From the NCBI GenBank assembly GCA_050290265.1, contig JBNKHI010000012.1, positions 11,812 to 75,811 of the forward strand: a stretch of 64,000 bases of DNA, read 5' to 3'. Position 1 is the first letter of the stretch. Every line of letters begins with the position of its first letter. The stretch comes from JBNKFV01 sp050290265 (GTDB taxonomy: Bacteria > Pseudomonadota > Gammaproteobacteria > Pseudomonadales > Cellvibrionaceae). This document shows positions 7,680 to 16,772 of this stretch, one piece after another. Position numbers and translations under genes: made by a program. The notes below the pieces were generated by a model that was not told the DNA's origin, searched no databases, and saw nothing but the letters and a program-made list of their open reading frames with translations.

Positions 7680-8921
7680 TCAAATACGCTTAAAGACAAT
7701 TGAGCCATTAGTACCGCCAAAACCAAACGAGTTCGACAGCGCTACATCAACCTTCAATTCCTGCGCCGTATGAGGCACTAGGTTTATACCGGCACAAGAT
7801 TCTTCAGGGTTATCCAAATTGATGGTTGGAGGTGCAACTTGGTCACGTATCGCCAGTACGCTGAAAACGGCCTCAACGGCCCCGGCTGCGCCCAACAAGT
7901 GTCCAATCATAGACTTCGTTGAACTTACGGCAACTGAGCCAGCCGCACTGCCAAGAACACTTTGGACGGCCTGGCATTCGGCAATATCCCCAGCGGGAGT
8001 AGATGTACCATGCGCATTAATATAGCTCACCTCCTCAGGATTAACGCCCGCATCACGCAAAGCATTTTCCATTGATTGAGCCGCACCCGCGCCGTTTGGT
8101 GGTGGCGAGGTCATATGATAGGCATCACCGCTCATACCAAAGCCTATGAGCTCGGCATACATCTTAGCGCCACGGGCTTTAGCATGCTCGTATTCCTCAA
8201 GAACCAATACACCTGCGCCATCCCCAAGCACGAAACCATCGCGGTCCACATCCCAAGGACGACTCGCCGCCTGAGGATTGTCATTGCGCGTGGACAAAGC
8301 CCTCGCCGCCGCAAAGCCACCTAAACCCACCGGGGTGGTTGCCATCTCTGCACCACCTGCAAGCATGACGTCAGCATCACCATACATAATTGAACGGGCA
8401 GCAAGGCCAATACTGTGAGTACCGGTGGTACAAGCCGTTGTCACAGCCAAATTAGGTCCTTTTAAGCCGTACTTGATAGATAGGTTACCTGCGATCATAT
8501 TGATGATTGCACCAGGCACAAAGAAAGGTGAGATTCGGCGTGGCCCTTTGTGTTCGATGGTTAAGGCCCCGTCTTCTATTGAGCCGATTCCCCCAATACC
8601 TGAACCAATAATTGCGCCCATACGATGGGCATTGGCATCATTCACTTCCAGCCCGGAATCTTGCATCGCTTGAATACCTGCAACCATCCCATACTGGATG
8701 AACGGATCCATTTTTCGGGCTTCTTTCAGCGGTAAATATTGCTCAACATTTAGATTTTTAACTGAAGCACTGAAGCGTGTAGAGAAAGCAGAAGCATCAA
8801 AAGAAGAAATATCTGTTACGCCACTTTTACCGGCCAAAATGCCAGACCAAGTTTCATCGACAGTATTGCCCAATGGACTAACCATTCCAAGACCAGTTAC
8901 TACAACACGTTTACGAGACAC
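7680..8921 (-). CDS. fabF: Beta-ketoacyl-ACP synthase II
   Basis: A 413-residue condensing enzyme that extends acyl-ACP with malonyl-ACP. The catalytic cysteine is in VTTACTTGTHSIG (about residue 163) and the two histidines in NAHGTSTPAGD and KSMIGHLLGAAGA. The reading frame is open farther upstream, but the GTG at 8921 follows a GGAGG site by about 5 bases and gives the family start VSRKRVVVTGLGMVSPLG, so longer starts are rejected. A hairpin terminator separates it from acpP upstream, so fabF probably receives only read-through transcription from acpP or has its own promoter. Confidence 0.95.
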   Translation of the reverse strand: MSRKRVVVTGLGMVSPLGNTVDETWSGILAGKSGVTDISSFDASAFSTRFSASVKNLNVEQYLPLKEARKMDPFIQYGMVAGIQAMQDSGLEVNDANAHRMGAIIGSGIGGIGSIEDGALTIEHKGPRRISPFFVPGAIINMIAGNLSIKYGLKGPNLAVTTACTTGTHSIGLAARSIMYGDADVMLAGGAEMATTPVGLGGFAAARALSTRNDNPQAASRPWDVDRDGFVLGDGAGVLVLEEYEHAKARGAKMYAELIGFGMSGDAYHMTSPPPNGAGAAQSMENALRDAGVNPEEVSYINAHGTSTPAGDIAECQAVQSVLGSAAGSVAVSSTKSMIGHLLGAAGAVEAVFSVLAIRDQVAPPTINLDNPEESCAGINLVPHTAQELKVDVALSNSFGFGGTNGSIVFKRI

Positions 8922-9061
8922 TTTTTCCTCCAGCTCTCTAAAAGGCCACATCCAACTGATGCAGCACGGGACAATAAATTGATCGCAGCCCCAAAATATC
9001 AACAATTCGTCAAGAATTCAGTTTTTACACTATAACCATATACCACTTGGTCTATAGATAG

Positions 9062-9101
9062 AAAAAAAGCCGTACTATTTTGCATAGATACGGCTTTTTT
9101 G
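9062..9101 (-). terminator. Hairpin terminator between acpP and fabF
   Basis: GCCGTA (9069-9074) pairs with TACGGC (9089-9094) and CTAT (9075-9078) with ATAG (9084-9087). The stem is flanked by A-tracts and T-tracts on both sides, so it can act in the direction of acpP transcription. Partial termination here would explain how a very abundant AcpP is made from the same operon as the much rarer FabF. Confidence 0.8.
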
Positions 9102-9135
9102 AACAATCGGTGTTCTACGAAAACGTTAGCGCTAT

Positions 9136-9372
9136 TTACGCCAAGTTTGCGTTAATGTAGTCGATAGCCAATTGTACAGTGGTAATTTTTTCAGCTTCTT
9201 CATCTGGAATTTCAGTTTCGAACTCTTCTTCCAAAGCCATTACAAGCTCTACAGTATCCAAAGAATCTGCACCCAAGTCTTCAACGAAAGACGCTTCGTT
9301 TTTAACTTCTTCTTCTTTAACACCTAGTTGCTCAGCAACAATTTTTTTTACGCGTTCTTCGATGCTGCTCAT
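9136..9372 (-). CDS. acpP: Acyl carrier protein
   Basis: A 78-residue acidic carrier protein whose phosphopantetheine serine lies in GADSLDTVEL (about residue 37). It carries the growing acyl chain for FabD, FabG and FabF encoded on either side and supplies PlsX. The ATG at 9372 gives MSSIEERVKKIV, the normal family start; the upstream in-frame TTG is rejected. An AGGAG lies about 12 bases upstream, somewhat far. A strong hairpin follows the stop codon and probably sets the ratio to fabF. Confidence 0.97.
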   Translation of the reverse strand: MSSIEERVKKIVAEQLGVKEEEVKNEASFVEDLGADSLDTVELVMALEEEFETEIPDEEAEKITTVQLAIDYINANLA

Positions 9373-9552
9373 AATATTTTCCAACTCCTAGTCACTTGAA
9401 ATTCGGGTTGCCGTGTCTGAATACTGTAACACTGGCATTGTTTATACCACTACGGCAAACAAGGGCCGCATTTTACATCGATTTTGCAACGGTTGTAACG
9501 CCTCTAAGGCAAATTATTCAAAAAACCTTAAAACCCGTTATATTTCAACCGG

Positions 9553-10296
9553 TTAACTCATATACATACCGCCATTTACATGAATGGTTTCGCCGGTTAT
9601 GTAGCCCGCGGCATCACTGGCCAGAAAATTTACCAGGCTAGCTATTTCTTCAGGCTGTCCCAAACGCGCCAACGGAATATTCGCCAGCATCAAATTCTTC
9701 TGGTCATCGGTCAAGATTTTAGTCATATCAGTGTCAATAAAACCCGGCGCAACAGTGTTCACAGTGATATTGCGGGAGCCGACTTCTTTGGCAAGAGAAC
9801 GCGCAAAACCCGCCACACCAGCCTTAGTCGCTGCATAATTAGATTGGCCCGCATTACCCATAGATCCAACAACCGAACTGATATTGATAATCCTACCCCA
9901 TCGAGCCTTCATCATCCCTCGCAGGCAGGCTTTAGAAAGACGATAAATAGCACTCAGGTTAGTATTGATAACATCAAACCACTCATCTTCGCTCATGCGC
10001 ATCAATAAATTATCTTTTGTGATGCCAGCATTGTTAACTAGAATTTGTGGAGCACCGTAAGTTTCTGCAACCTTGGCAAGTAATGCGGCTACAGAATCGC
10101 CATCAGTCACATTCAAAAGCGCTCCCATTCCTTTAATACCCTTTTCCGCAAAACGAGCGGAAATCTTTTCAGCGCCAGCCTCGGAGGTAGCAGTACCAAT
10201 GACGATAGCACCTTGTGCACCAAGCTGATCGGCAATAGCGGCGCCAATGCCGCGACTAGCGCCTGTGACCAAGGCAATCTTATCTTGTAGACTCAT
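9553..10296 (-). CDS. fabG: 3-oxoacyl-ACP reductase
   Basis: A 247-residue short-chain dehydrogenase that performs the NADPH-dependent first reduction of fatty acid elongation. The cofactor motif is TGASRGIGAAIA (about residues 12-23), the NNAG motif is LVNNAGITKDN, and the Ser-Tyr-Lys triad is in SSVVGSMGNAGQSNYAATK (about 138-157). The C-terminal GETIHVNGGMYM is typical of FabG. Operon position fabD-fabG-acpP matches E. coli. Confidence 0.96.
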   Translation of the reverse strand: MSLQDKIALVTGASRGIGAAIADQLGAQGAIVIGTATSEAGAEKISARFAEKGIKGMGALLNVTDGDSVAALLAKVAETYGAPQILVNNAGITKDNLLMRMSEDEWFDVINTNLSAIYRLSKACLRGMMKARWGRIINISSVVGSMGNAGQSNYAATKAGVAGFARSLAKEVGSRNITVNTVAPGFIDTDMTKILTDDQKNLMLANIPLARLGQPEEIASLVNFLASDAAGYITGETIHVNGGMYMS

Positions 10297-10350
10297 TGTA
10301 AATTCCCAATAAACTAAATTAACTAAACAAAAATATAAAACGACAACGGC

Positions 10351-11295
10351 TTAAGCTTGGCTTTCCAATGCTGACGACAGATCATCAGGCGTTTCAGTAG
10401 CGAAAGCTGTCAACGATTTATCAATACGCTTAACCAAACCCGCCAGCACCTTTCCAGGTCCGACTTCTATCAACGTTGTAACACCATTTTTTTGCATGGT
10501 CTCAACACAATCAACCCACAGAACAGGACTATAAATTTGCTCAATCATCAGCGCTTTTATCTTTTGTGGGTCAGACTCCGTGCCGGCATCCACATTGTGA
10601 ACAACTGGAATCTGGGGAGCATTAAAAACAGTCTCTTCGATCAACAGTGCAAGCTTTTCAGCTGCAGGTTTCATTAATGGCGTATGGAATGGCGCACTTA
10701 CTGGTAGAGGCAATGCACGCTTTGCACCGCGCTCCTTACAGCCTGCAATGGCCCGATCAATTGCAGCCGCGTGGCCCGCTATAACCACTTGACCAGGAGA
10801 ATTGAAATTAACGGCTACAGCAACTTCGTCAGTGTTTGAAGCATCAGCACAAGCAAGCTTGATCGATTCATCATCCAAGCCTATTACCGCAGCCATTGCA
10901 CCAACACCAGAAGGCACAGCTTCCTGCATAAATTTACCGCGCTGCTGAACTAACCTAACAGCATCTTCCAAAGCAACCACTCCTGCAGCAACCAGCGCAG
11001 ACCACTCTCCCAGGCTATGACCCGCTAACATTGCCGGTGTTGCACCACCTTGCGCAATCCAGATCCGCCAAATAGCGATACTTGCGGTCAGCATAAGAGG
11101 CTGGGTTACTTCGGTTTGATTGATAGCGGCTTGCTCACCGTTTTGAACCAAGTCCCATAAGTCATAACCCAAAACAGCAGAGGCCTGGGTAAAGGTATCC
11201 TGAACTTCGTTAAAGCTTTCTGCCAAGTCTGCAAGCATTCCAATTTTCTGGGAGCCCTGACCAGGGAAAACTATTGCTAAACCTGTTTTCGTCAT
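10351..11295 (-). CDS. fabD: Malonyl-CoA:ACP transacylase
   Basis: A 314-residue acyltransferase that loads malonyl groups on AcpP. The nucleophile serine is in GHSLGEWSALVAAG (about residues 90-103) and the catalytic histidine in SAPFHTPLM (about 199-207). FPGQGSQKIGML near the start forms the oxyanion region. Three starts are possible; the ATG at 11295 has an AGGA 6 bases upstream and gives the usual MTKTGLAIVFPGQG, so the TTG at 11310 and ATG at 11301 are disfavoured. Confidence 0.95.
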   Translation of the reverse strand: MTKTGLAIVFPGQGSQKIGMLADLAESFNEVQDTFTQASAVLGYDLWDLVQNGEQAAINQTEVTQPLMLTASIAIWRIWIAQGGATPAMLAGHSLGEWSALVAAGVVALEDAVRLVQQRGKFMQEAVPSGVGAMAAVIGLDDESIKLACADASNTDEVAVAVNFNSPGQVVIAGHAAAIDRAIAGCKERGAKRALPLPVSAPFHTPLMKPAAEKLALLIEETVFNAPQIPVVHNVDAGTESDPQKIKALMIEQIYSPVLWVDCVETMQKNGVTTLIEVGPGKVLAGLVKRIDKSLTAFATETPDDLSSALESQA

Positions 11296-11399
11296 ATTCA
11301 TTCCTATCAATTTTTATTAGCACTATCTGACAATCAGTTATGTTTACCAGTATAGGCATACACAAAAGCTGTCCATTTACGCTACTGATATTACTGTAA

Positions 11400-12413
11400 T
11401 CAACTTACGCTGTAGTTTTTTAACCGCTGCTCTATTCGCTCGGGCACTTGATGCTTTATCTGGTAGTAACACGCTGCAATAGCGGCCTTGTAAGCAAAAA
11501 CATCTGCACTACCATGACTTTTAATCACAACTTTTGGCAACCCAAGTAAAGACGCACCATTTAGCCGAGCCGGATTGTAACGGGAGAGCCACTGTTTTAA
11601 CGTTGCCTTCGCAACAAGCCCTCGCAGCCTCGACACAAGACTCTGCGAAAATTCCTCTCGCAGCCCCTCTGTAACAAAGCGCGCCGTACCTTCGGCAGTT
11701 TTCAACGCAATATTGCCGGCGAAACCATCACACACCACAACATCCAAACTGTGGTTAAACAACTGGTCTCCCTCTATAAAACCACAATAATTAAGCAGCG
11801 CACTATCTGTGGCAGACTGTAGCAAGTCGGCAGTTTCAAGCACGAGCCGATTACCTTTGATCGCTTCAGAGCCAATATTTAACAATCCAATTCCCGGACG
11901 GCTCTTCCCAGATACGACCTCTGCCAAAGCACTAGCCATTACGGCAAACTGGAACAATTGCTGCGCAGTACAATCAACATTCGCCCCAAGATCCAGCATA
12001 AAGTAAGACCGCTCACCCGCAGGCATTGCCGCGCAAATAGCAGGTCGATCAATGCCATCAAAGATACCGAGCTGTGACTTACCCAGTCCCATCAGTGCAC
12101 CCGCATTCGCTGCACTTACGCACCCCTCAACTTCACCATCAGCCACCAACCCAATACTCAAACCCAATGAGGTATCACGTTTTCGGCGCAACGCTTCTGA
12201 AGGTCGGGTATCTGGCAACAAAATACTATTTGCATACTGCACACGCAGACGCTCATGGCGATCGCTAAGACTTTGGTTTAATTCGCGTGTAGTGCCGATA
12301 AGAACGAGGGATAGATCGGGGAATTGTTTTAAGCTTTGAAGTGCAGCAGGAATAACAACACGGGGACCGAAGTCCCCGCTCATAGCATCAATAGCTATCG
12401 ATATTTGTTGCAA
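11400..12413 (-). CDS. plsX: Phosphate acyltransferase PlsX
   Basis: A 337-residue enzyme that makes acyl-phosphate from acyl-ACP for glycerol-phosphate acylation by PlsY. Family hallmarks are IDAMSGDFGPRVV at the N-terminus, SAANAGALMGLG, ICAAMPAGERS and VVVCDGFAGNIALKTAEG. The only start that fits is a TTG at 12413, because no in-frame ATG lies between it and the preceding gene and the next ATG would remove the conserved N-terminus. No Shine-Dalgarno is visible. The gene begins 14 bases after the rpmF stop, so translation may depend on coupling to rpmF. Confidence 0.94.
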   Translation of the reverse strand: MQQISIAIDAMSGDFGPRVVIPAALQSLKQFPDLSLVLIGTTRELNQSLSDRHERLRVQYANSILLPDTRPSEALRRKRDTSLGLSIGLVADGEVEGCVSAANAGALMGLGKSQLGIFDGIDRPAICAAMPAGERSYFMLDLGANVDCTAQQLFQFAVMASALAEVVSGKSRPGIGLLNIGSEAIKGNRLVLETADLLQSATDSALLNYCGFIEGDQLFNHSLDVVVCDGFAGNIALKTAEGTARFVTEGLREEFSQSLVSRLRGLVAKATLKQWLSRYNPARLNGASLLGLPKVVIKSHGSADVFAYKAAIAACYYQIKHQVPERIEQRLKNYSVS

Positions 12414-12427
12414 TGGTCTGGAAAAAA

Positions 12428-12610
12428 TTAATCGTCGCGACCAGTATCTACCACTTTACGCCCGCGGTAGAAACCATCGGCAGTAACATGGTGACGGTGA
12501 TGCTTCTCACCACTTGTTGGATCAACTGACAAAGTTGGTCCTGTCAAAGCATCGTGTGAACGACGCATGCCACGACGTGAACGGGTTTTACGGTTTTGTT
12601 GGACGGCCAT
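12428..12610 (-). CDS. rpmF: 50S ribosomal protein L32
   Basis: A 60-residue basic protein starting MAVQQNRKTRSRRGMRRSHD, the standard L32 N-terminus, with HHRHHVTADGFYRGRKV near the end. It has no zinc cysteines, as in the gammaproteobacterial type. A TAGGAG site stands 7 bases before the ATG. It sits between yceD and plsX, the classic rpmF-plsX-fab arrangement linking ribosome and lipid synthesis. Confidence 0.97.
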   Translation of the reverse strand: MAVQQNRKTRSRRGMRRSHDALTGPTLSVDPTSGEKHHRHHVTADGFYRGRKVVDTGRDD

Positions 12611-12654
12611 GTTGTGCTCCTACCTAGCAATTTAACTGGAACCGGGGCGCCTCA

Positions 12655-13188
12655 TTATTTCGGCGAGCCCTTAAGTTGCTCCAGCACATTAAACGGGTTT
12701 TCCTTTGGCTCCGGCTTAGCCGGCTCACCGCAGGAGTATAAGGCTTTATCGATGCAATCATGCGTGTGATACGCAACCATCGGCAAAGCCAGTAATAATT
12801 CTTCTTCTACAACTTGGTAGATATCTGTACTACCATCTTCCGGCAAGATCAAAGGATCCAGACTTGCGGGAAGTTGTTTTGCTTTTTCCTCATCCCAGAC
12901 AACGCCAAGGTTTAACGTACAGTCCAGCTCAAGAGAGACGGGTTCAAGGCAGCGCTGGCACGGCACTTGTGCAACACAAGAAACTCGCCCACCTATTACT
13001 TTGTGCCGTTGCTCATCGACGTAAAAATCAAGCTCAACATTTACATCTGGGGCGTCCAGCACCTGGTTTTCTGCAAACCGCTCTAACTCTGACGCATGTA
13101 TTGACCCTTCCACTTGAATGCCCTGCTGAGCAAATTTTCGCGGATCAATAAAGCGTGGCAATGGCCTATCAGATGAGGTCTCTAACAT
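12655..13188 (-). CDS. yceD: YceD/DUF177 family protein
   Basis: A 177-residue cytosolic protein of the DUF177 family, always found just upstream of rpmF. The conserved cysteine motif CVAQVPCQRCLEPV lies about residues 86-99. In plants and bacteria, family members are linked to 23S rRNA or L32 accumulation; the molecular role in gammaproteobacteria is not settled to my knowledge. It heads the yceD-rpmF-plsX-fab operon, with a 195-base divergent gap to maf that should hold the promoter. Confidence 0.9.
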   Translation of the reverse strand: MLETSSDRPLPRFIDPRKFAQQGIQVEGSIHASELERFAENQVLDAPDVNVELDFYVDEQRHKVIGGRVSCVAQVPCQRCLEPVSLELDCTLNLGVVWDEEKAKQLPASLDPLILPEDGSTDIYQVVEEELLLALPMVAYHTHDCIDKALYSCGEPAKPEPKENPFNVLEQLKGSPK

Positions 13189-13383
13189 AAGCGCGCAATT
13201 CTATGTATCCGGCATAGCGCTGTCAAAGAAAAAATACCCAAAAAACATGCAATTGCATCAATATCTAGTAGTTTTATGGCAAAAAACACCTGCCAGACCC
13301 CAAGACAATGAAAATTGGCTGTTATTATTACCCCTGCCGGGTGAAAGCCCAACCAAATAACATTAAACAGGTAAACCTTGTAA

Positions 13384-13998
13384 ATGACACAGTTAGTACT
13401 TGCGTCCAGCTCTAAATACCGCCAACGCCTGCTTTCCCAGATGGGGTTCGCCAACGTAAGCTGCATGGCACCGGACATTGATGAAACGCCGGCATGCAAC
13501 GAAAGCCCTGAGACACTGTGCTTTCGACTGGCACAAAGCAAAGCACGCAAAGTTGCCAAACACTGTAGTCCGTCGACGGGAAGCTTCGTTATCGGAGCCG
13601 ATCAGGTGGCCGTTATCGACGGCGAGGACGGCATACTTGGCAAGCCGCTAAACTACAAGAACGCACTAAACCAATTACAGCGTTGCAGCGGCAAAACGGT
13701 GAATTTCTACACAGGGCTATGCCTGATCAATACCGCCACAAAATCCGAGCAGTGCCTCGTTGAAACATTTAAAGTAGTCTTTCGAGACTTATCAGACAAG
13801 CATTTACACAACTACCTGATGCGTGAGCAACCTTATGATTGCGCCGGAAGCTTTAAATGCGAAGGTCTTGGTATAACCCTATTTACTGCAATGCAGGGTG
13901 AGGACCCAAACGCACTGATAGGCTTGCCGCTTATCAAGCTAACCAATATGCTCATCAATGAAGGAGTGCACCCTTTGGACCAACCTAGGCCAGACTAG
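13384..13998 (+). CDS. Maf-family nucleotide pyrophosphatase (YceF type)
   Basis: A 204-residue Maf protein, a house-cleaning enzyme that hydrolyses non-canonical or methylated nucleoside triphosphates. The N-terminal LASSSKYRQRLLSQMGF motif, the GADQVAVIDGE metal region and YDCAGSFKCEGLGITLF are typical. E. coli YceF (m7GTP pyrophosphatase) lies in the same place next to rluC and yceD, so that activity is the best guess. Its last 14 bases overlap the 3' end of the convergent HAD gene. Confidence 0.92.
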   Translation: MTQLVLASSSKYRQRLLSQMGFANVSCMAPDIDETPACNESPETLCFRLAQSKARKVAKHCSPSTGSFVIGADQVAVIDGEDGILGKPLNYKNALNQLQRCSGKTVNFYTGLCLINTATKSEQCLVETFKVVFRDLSDKHLHNYLMREQPYDCAGSFKCEGLGITLFTAMQGEDPNALIGLPLIKLTNMLINEGVHPLDQPRPD

Positions 13999-14632
13999 TG
14001 GATTCCCAATGGAGAATTTCACTAAAACAATCGACGCAAGCCTCTAATTCATATTGATGTAGTCGTTCAGCCGCGTGCGCACCATAACTGACACCAATGC
14101 GCCGGACATCTGCCTGTCTCGCCATATCCATATCAAACTCAGTATCGCCAATCATCACCGCTTGGTCCGGAGACACCTGGAGCTCTTCCAGCAACTGAAA
14201 CAGCATTAATGGGCTTGGCTTGGATGCTGTTTCATCAGCACATCGAGTAGAGTGAAATAAGTCACCCATCTCCAATGAGTGTAAAACCCGGTCCAATCCG
14301 CGACGACTTTTGCCTGTTGCAACAGCCAGCAAATGCCCACGATCGCGCAAGGCACAAAGCGTTTCGCGAACATGAGGAAATAACCCAGCGGGAATGTGAT
14401 CAGCTAGCAGATAATGTCTTGAATAGGCGTCACACAAGGACTGCCGGACTTCAGCGCTAAGCCCCGGGTACAGCACCCCGGCCGCATTCATCAGACTCAG
14501 ACCAATAATATCCTTCACGACATCACCAGAAAGGGGCTCTAAGGCTAGCTCCGCAGCTGCATTTTGCATACAACTGACAATCTTAGTTGTCGAATCACTG
14601 ACCGTTCCATCCCAGTCAAATATAAATAACAC
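13985..14632 (-). CDS. HAD-superfamily phosphatase (phosphoglycolate phosphatase-like)
   Basis: A 215-residue HAD hydrolase. The nucleophile motif DWDGTVSDS starts at residue 5, the motif II/III region is VATGKSRRGLDRVL, and the metal site is MIGDTEFDMDMARQADVRRIGV (about 160-181). The helical cap follows the first motif as in phosphoglycolate phosphatases and PpaX-type enzymes; the natural substrate is unknown. The GTG start at 14632 has GGAGG just upstream. It lies 38 bases after rluC on the same strand, as in pseudomonads, and overlaps maf by 14 bases at its 3' end. Confidence 0.85.
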   Translation of the reverse strand: MLFIFDWDGTVSDSTTKIVSCMQNAAAELALEPLSGDVVKDIIGLSLMNAAGVLYPGLSAEVRQSLCDAYSRHYLLADHIPAGLFPHVRETLCALRDRGHLLAVATGKSRRGLDRVLHSLEMGDLFHSTRCADETASKPSPLMLFQLLEELQVSPDQAVMIGDTEFDMDMARQADVRRIGVSYGAHAAERLHQYELEACVDCFSEILHWESTSLA

Positions 14633-14670
14633 ACATCCTCCGATACGGCTAAAGCCGAATCAACGACACA

Positions 14671-15693
14671 TTAAACTCGTGGCAAACGTCGCAAGACACC
14701 GGCCAGTTCTTCGTCCAACGGAGCTTCAATGGTAAGGCGTTCGCCTTCCGACTGCCCCTCTCTGGGCGGCAAAATAAAGGAAAGCTTTGCGGCATGGAGA
14801 AACAACCGCTTCAAGCCCAGCTTACGCAGGTTACGGTTAACCTCCTCGTCCCCGTATTTGGCGTCACCCGCCAGGCTATGACCTACCGATAAGGCATGCA
14901 CCCTGATTTGATGAGTTCGACCTGTCACAGGTTCCGCCGACACCAATGTGAAATCCTTAAAGGAATCGACAATACTAAATTCTGTCAGCGATGCCTTCCC
15001 CTCTATGTCGACACGCACCATACGCTCCCCACCCTGCAACTCATTTTTCTTAAGTGGCGCGCTGACCTGCACCTTGCGTTTAGACCACGCCCCGTTCACA
15101 AGAGCCAAATAGGTTTTCTGGATACCTTTAACTCCCTCGCGGAAGTGGTTTTGCAAGTAACGCAACATACTTTTGCGCTTGGCGACCAGCAAGCACCCAG
15201 ACGTTTCTCTATCCAACCGGTGCACCAGCTCCAACGACTTTAATTGCGGGCGCATTTGCCTCAACACTTCAATCAAGCCCAAGTTGATACCACTACCGCC
15301 GTGAACAGCTAAGCCGGAAGGCTTGTTAATGACCAATAAGCGGTCGTCTTCGAATAAAATCCTGGATTCAAGCAAAGCCTTTAACCCTTCGCCAGCTGGC
15401 ACAGCAGCGCTTTCATGAGGCAGAAACACAGGAGGGATGCGGATGATATCGCCAGCCTGAAGTTTATATTCTGGCTTTATACGTCCTTTATTTACGCGCA
15501 CCTCGCCCTTGCGCAACAGGCGATAGACCCTGGACTTCGGCAAGCGTTTTAGGTGGGTAACCAAAAAATTATCAATCCGTTGGCCACTACTTTCAGAATC
15601 GACGGTTACAAACTGAACTTTGACCAGCTCCCCCGAGGTTTGACCACTGCGTGTTGCCTGCGAGACAGTATCAGGGTCGTTTTTCTTGGACAT
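14671..15693 (-). CDS. rluC: 23S rRNA pseudouridine synthase RluC
   Basis: A 340-residue pseudouridine synthase that modifies U955, U2504 and U2580 of 23S rRNA in E. coli. An S4 RNA-binding domain (about residues 37-95, SSGQRIDNFLVTHLKRLPKSRVYRLLRKGEV in pieces) precedes the catalytic domain with HRLDRETSGCLLVAKRKS (about 160-177). The location divergent from rne is the same as in E. coli and supports RluC rather than RluD. Translation probably begins at the ATG 15693 with AAGG eight bases upstream. Confidence 0.94.
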   Translation of the reverse strand: MSKKNDPDTVSQATRSGQTSGELVKVQFVTVDSESSGQRIDNFLVTHLKRLPKSRVYRLLRKGEVRVNKGRIKPEYKLQAGDIIRIPPVFLPHESAAVPAGEGLKALLESRILFEDDRLLVINKPSGLAVHGGSGINLGLIEVLRQMRPQLKSLELVHRLDRETSGCLLVAKRKSMLRYLQNHFREGVKGIQKTYLALVNGAWSKRKVQVSAPLKKNELQGGERMVRVDIEGKASLTEFSIVDSFKDFTLVSAEPVTGRTHQIRVHALSVGHSLAGDAKYGDEEVNRNLRKLGLKRLFLHAAKLSFILPPREGQSEGERLTIEAPLDEELAGVLRRLPRV

Positions 15694-15941
15694 TAGGCAA
15701 CCTTATTGCGGTGTATTGGCTTACGGGCGGGCATTCTCGTCAAAATTGCCACTGAGTGCAAACGATGCTATATTCCGCGAAGCCGTTGATTAGGCTGGTT
15801 TTCGGGCTTTGCACCAGGCAAGCTATCTAGGAAATACCGCTAATAGGCTAAATTTGTACTCAATTACTAACCCGCTGTAGTACGCTTAGCTTTTTCACCT
15901 ACCTGTGAAAATGAAACGCTAGCAAAACCAGCGGTGAAGAT

Positions 15942-15990
15942 CAGCCAAATAAGCCTGTCCCATTCGACAGAAAACTTATCATTTTAGCTG
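15942..15990 (+). other. Nested inverted repeat upstream of rne
   Basis: Three stacked stem segments are visible: CAGC (15942-15945) with GCTG (15987-15990), ATAAG (15949-15953) with CTTAT (15975-15979), and CTGTC (955-959) with GACAG (966-970) of the same block closing a six-base loop. Whether this DNA is transcribed in the rne leader is unknown because the start site is not determined. Confidence 0.35.
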
Positions 15991-16410
15991 GCTCTACTGT
16001 AATTGATGGCTTTGGCTGACAGGTTTCAGCGATTTGCCAACGTTATAAAACACCTGGGTCACGTGACGAATTACCGATCATGGACCCCACTTTAGCAACT
16101 GCGCAGCTTCGGACAACCGGCTAGCGAACTAGAGAAACAATACAGGACAACATCTGGGTAAAAAGTTTGGCGAAAGTGCCTCTACTTAATGATCCCTGCG
16201 GTCACTCTGACAACCCTCAACAGGCTAAACAGGTGACAGCCCAACAAGCCGAAAACTTGAAGGGCAAAGTAAGAACGAAATTTATGCTTGACGATTGACA
16301 ATATGTAAGTAGCAAAACGTAAAACGAAAACTGAATTGAAAGCAAAGAACATTGCGCCTATCAGGCTTTAAAAACCTTTAAAAGGGGTGCAAAACGGAGC
16401 AATGAGTTAC

Positions 16411-16482
16411 GACGGGGTCAATACCCCAAGCTGAAAGATAGCAAGCGCACTGTAGACACACCATCTGTGTCGCTACTCAGCT
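16411..16482 (+). promoter_or_regulatory. Structured element in the rne leader
   Basis: GGGGT (16414-16418), CAAT loop and ACCCC (16423-16427) form a perfect hairpin. It is followed at once by AGCTGA (16429-16434), which pairs with TCAGCT (16477-16482) and encloses a second hairpin in which GTAG (16452-16455) pairs with CTAC (16473-16476) and ACACA with TGTGT. In E. coli the rne 5' leader folds into hairpins that RNase E recognises to limit its own synthesis. This block sits 290 bases before the start codon and is a candidate for the same feedback role. Confidence 0.5.
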
Positions 16483-16772
16483 AAAATCCCGGCATTTGAA
16501 CAAGCCGAAAAACGTAGCCAACCATTTAGAATATCGTCGAATTGCTGCTGTCGAAATACTGGCTATTTACGCCTCCTTCCTAACCCGTTGGTCTGGCGAT
16601 CTAGCAGTAGAAGTTGCTACGCAAGCCAGCAAATAAGTGATGTTCTTCCGCAGAATTTTATTAAGCCGGGGTCTAAGTTCTAAACAACACTTACCCAGTG
16701 ACCACCAGGTCGACTCCTTTCCGTTTTTCTGTTTACCCACCCGATAGCTGCGCCTATTAAATTAGGTAACGC

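Larger units (their letters stand above)
15694..16772. other. 1.08-kb gene-free region: rluC promoter side and rne leader
   Basis: No open frame of useful length and no tRNA-like sequence is present. The region separates divergent rluC and rne. It holds nested inverted repeats near 15942-15990 and a compact two-hairpin block at 16411-16482, annotated separately. Promoter-like hexamers can be found (TTGACA at 16295-16300) but none has a good partner. The most likely content is the rne promoter plus a long untranslated leader. Confidence 0.6.

Noticed and set aside
7680..9005. A 28-residue N-terminal extension of FabF
   Set aside because: The GTG at 8921 has a GGAGG site and gives the family N-terminus; the extra residues are unlike any FabF.
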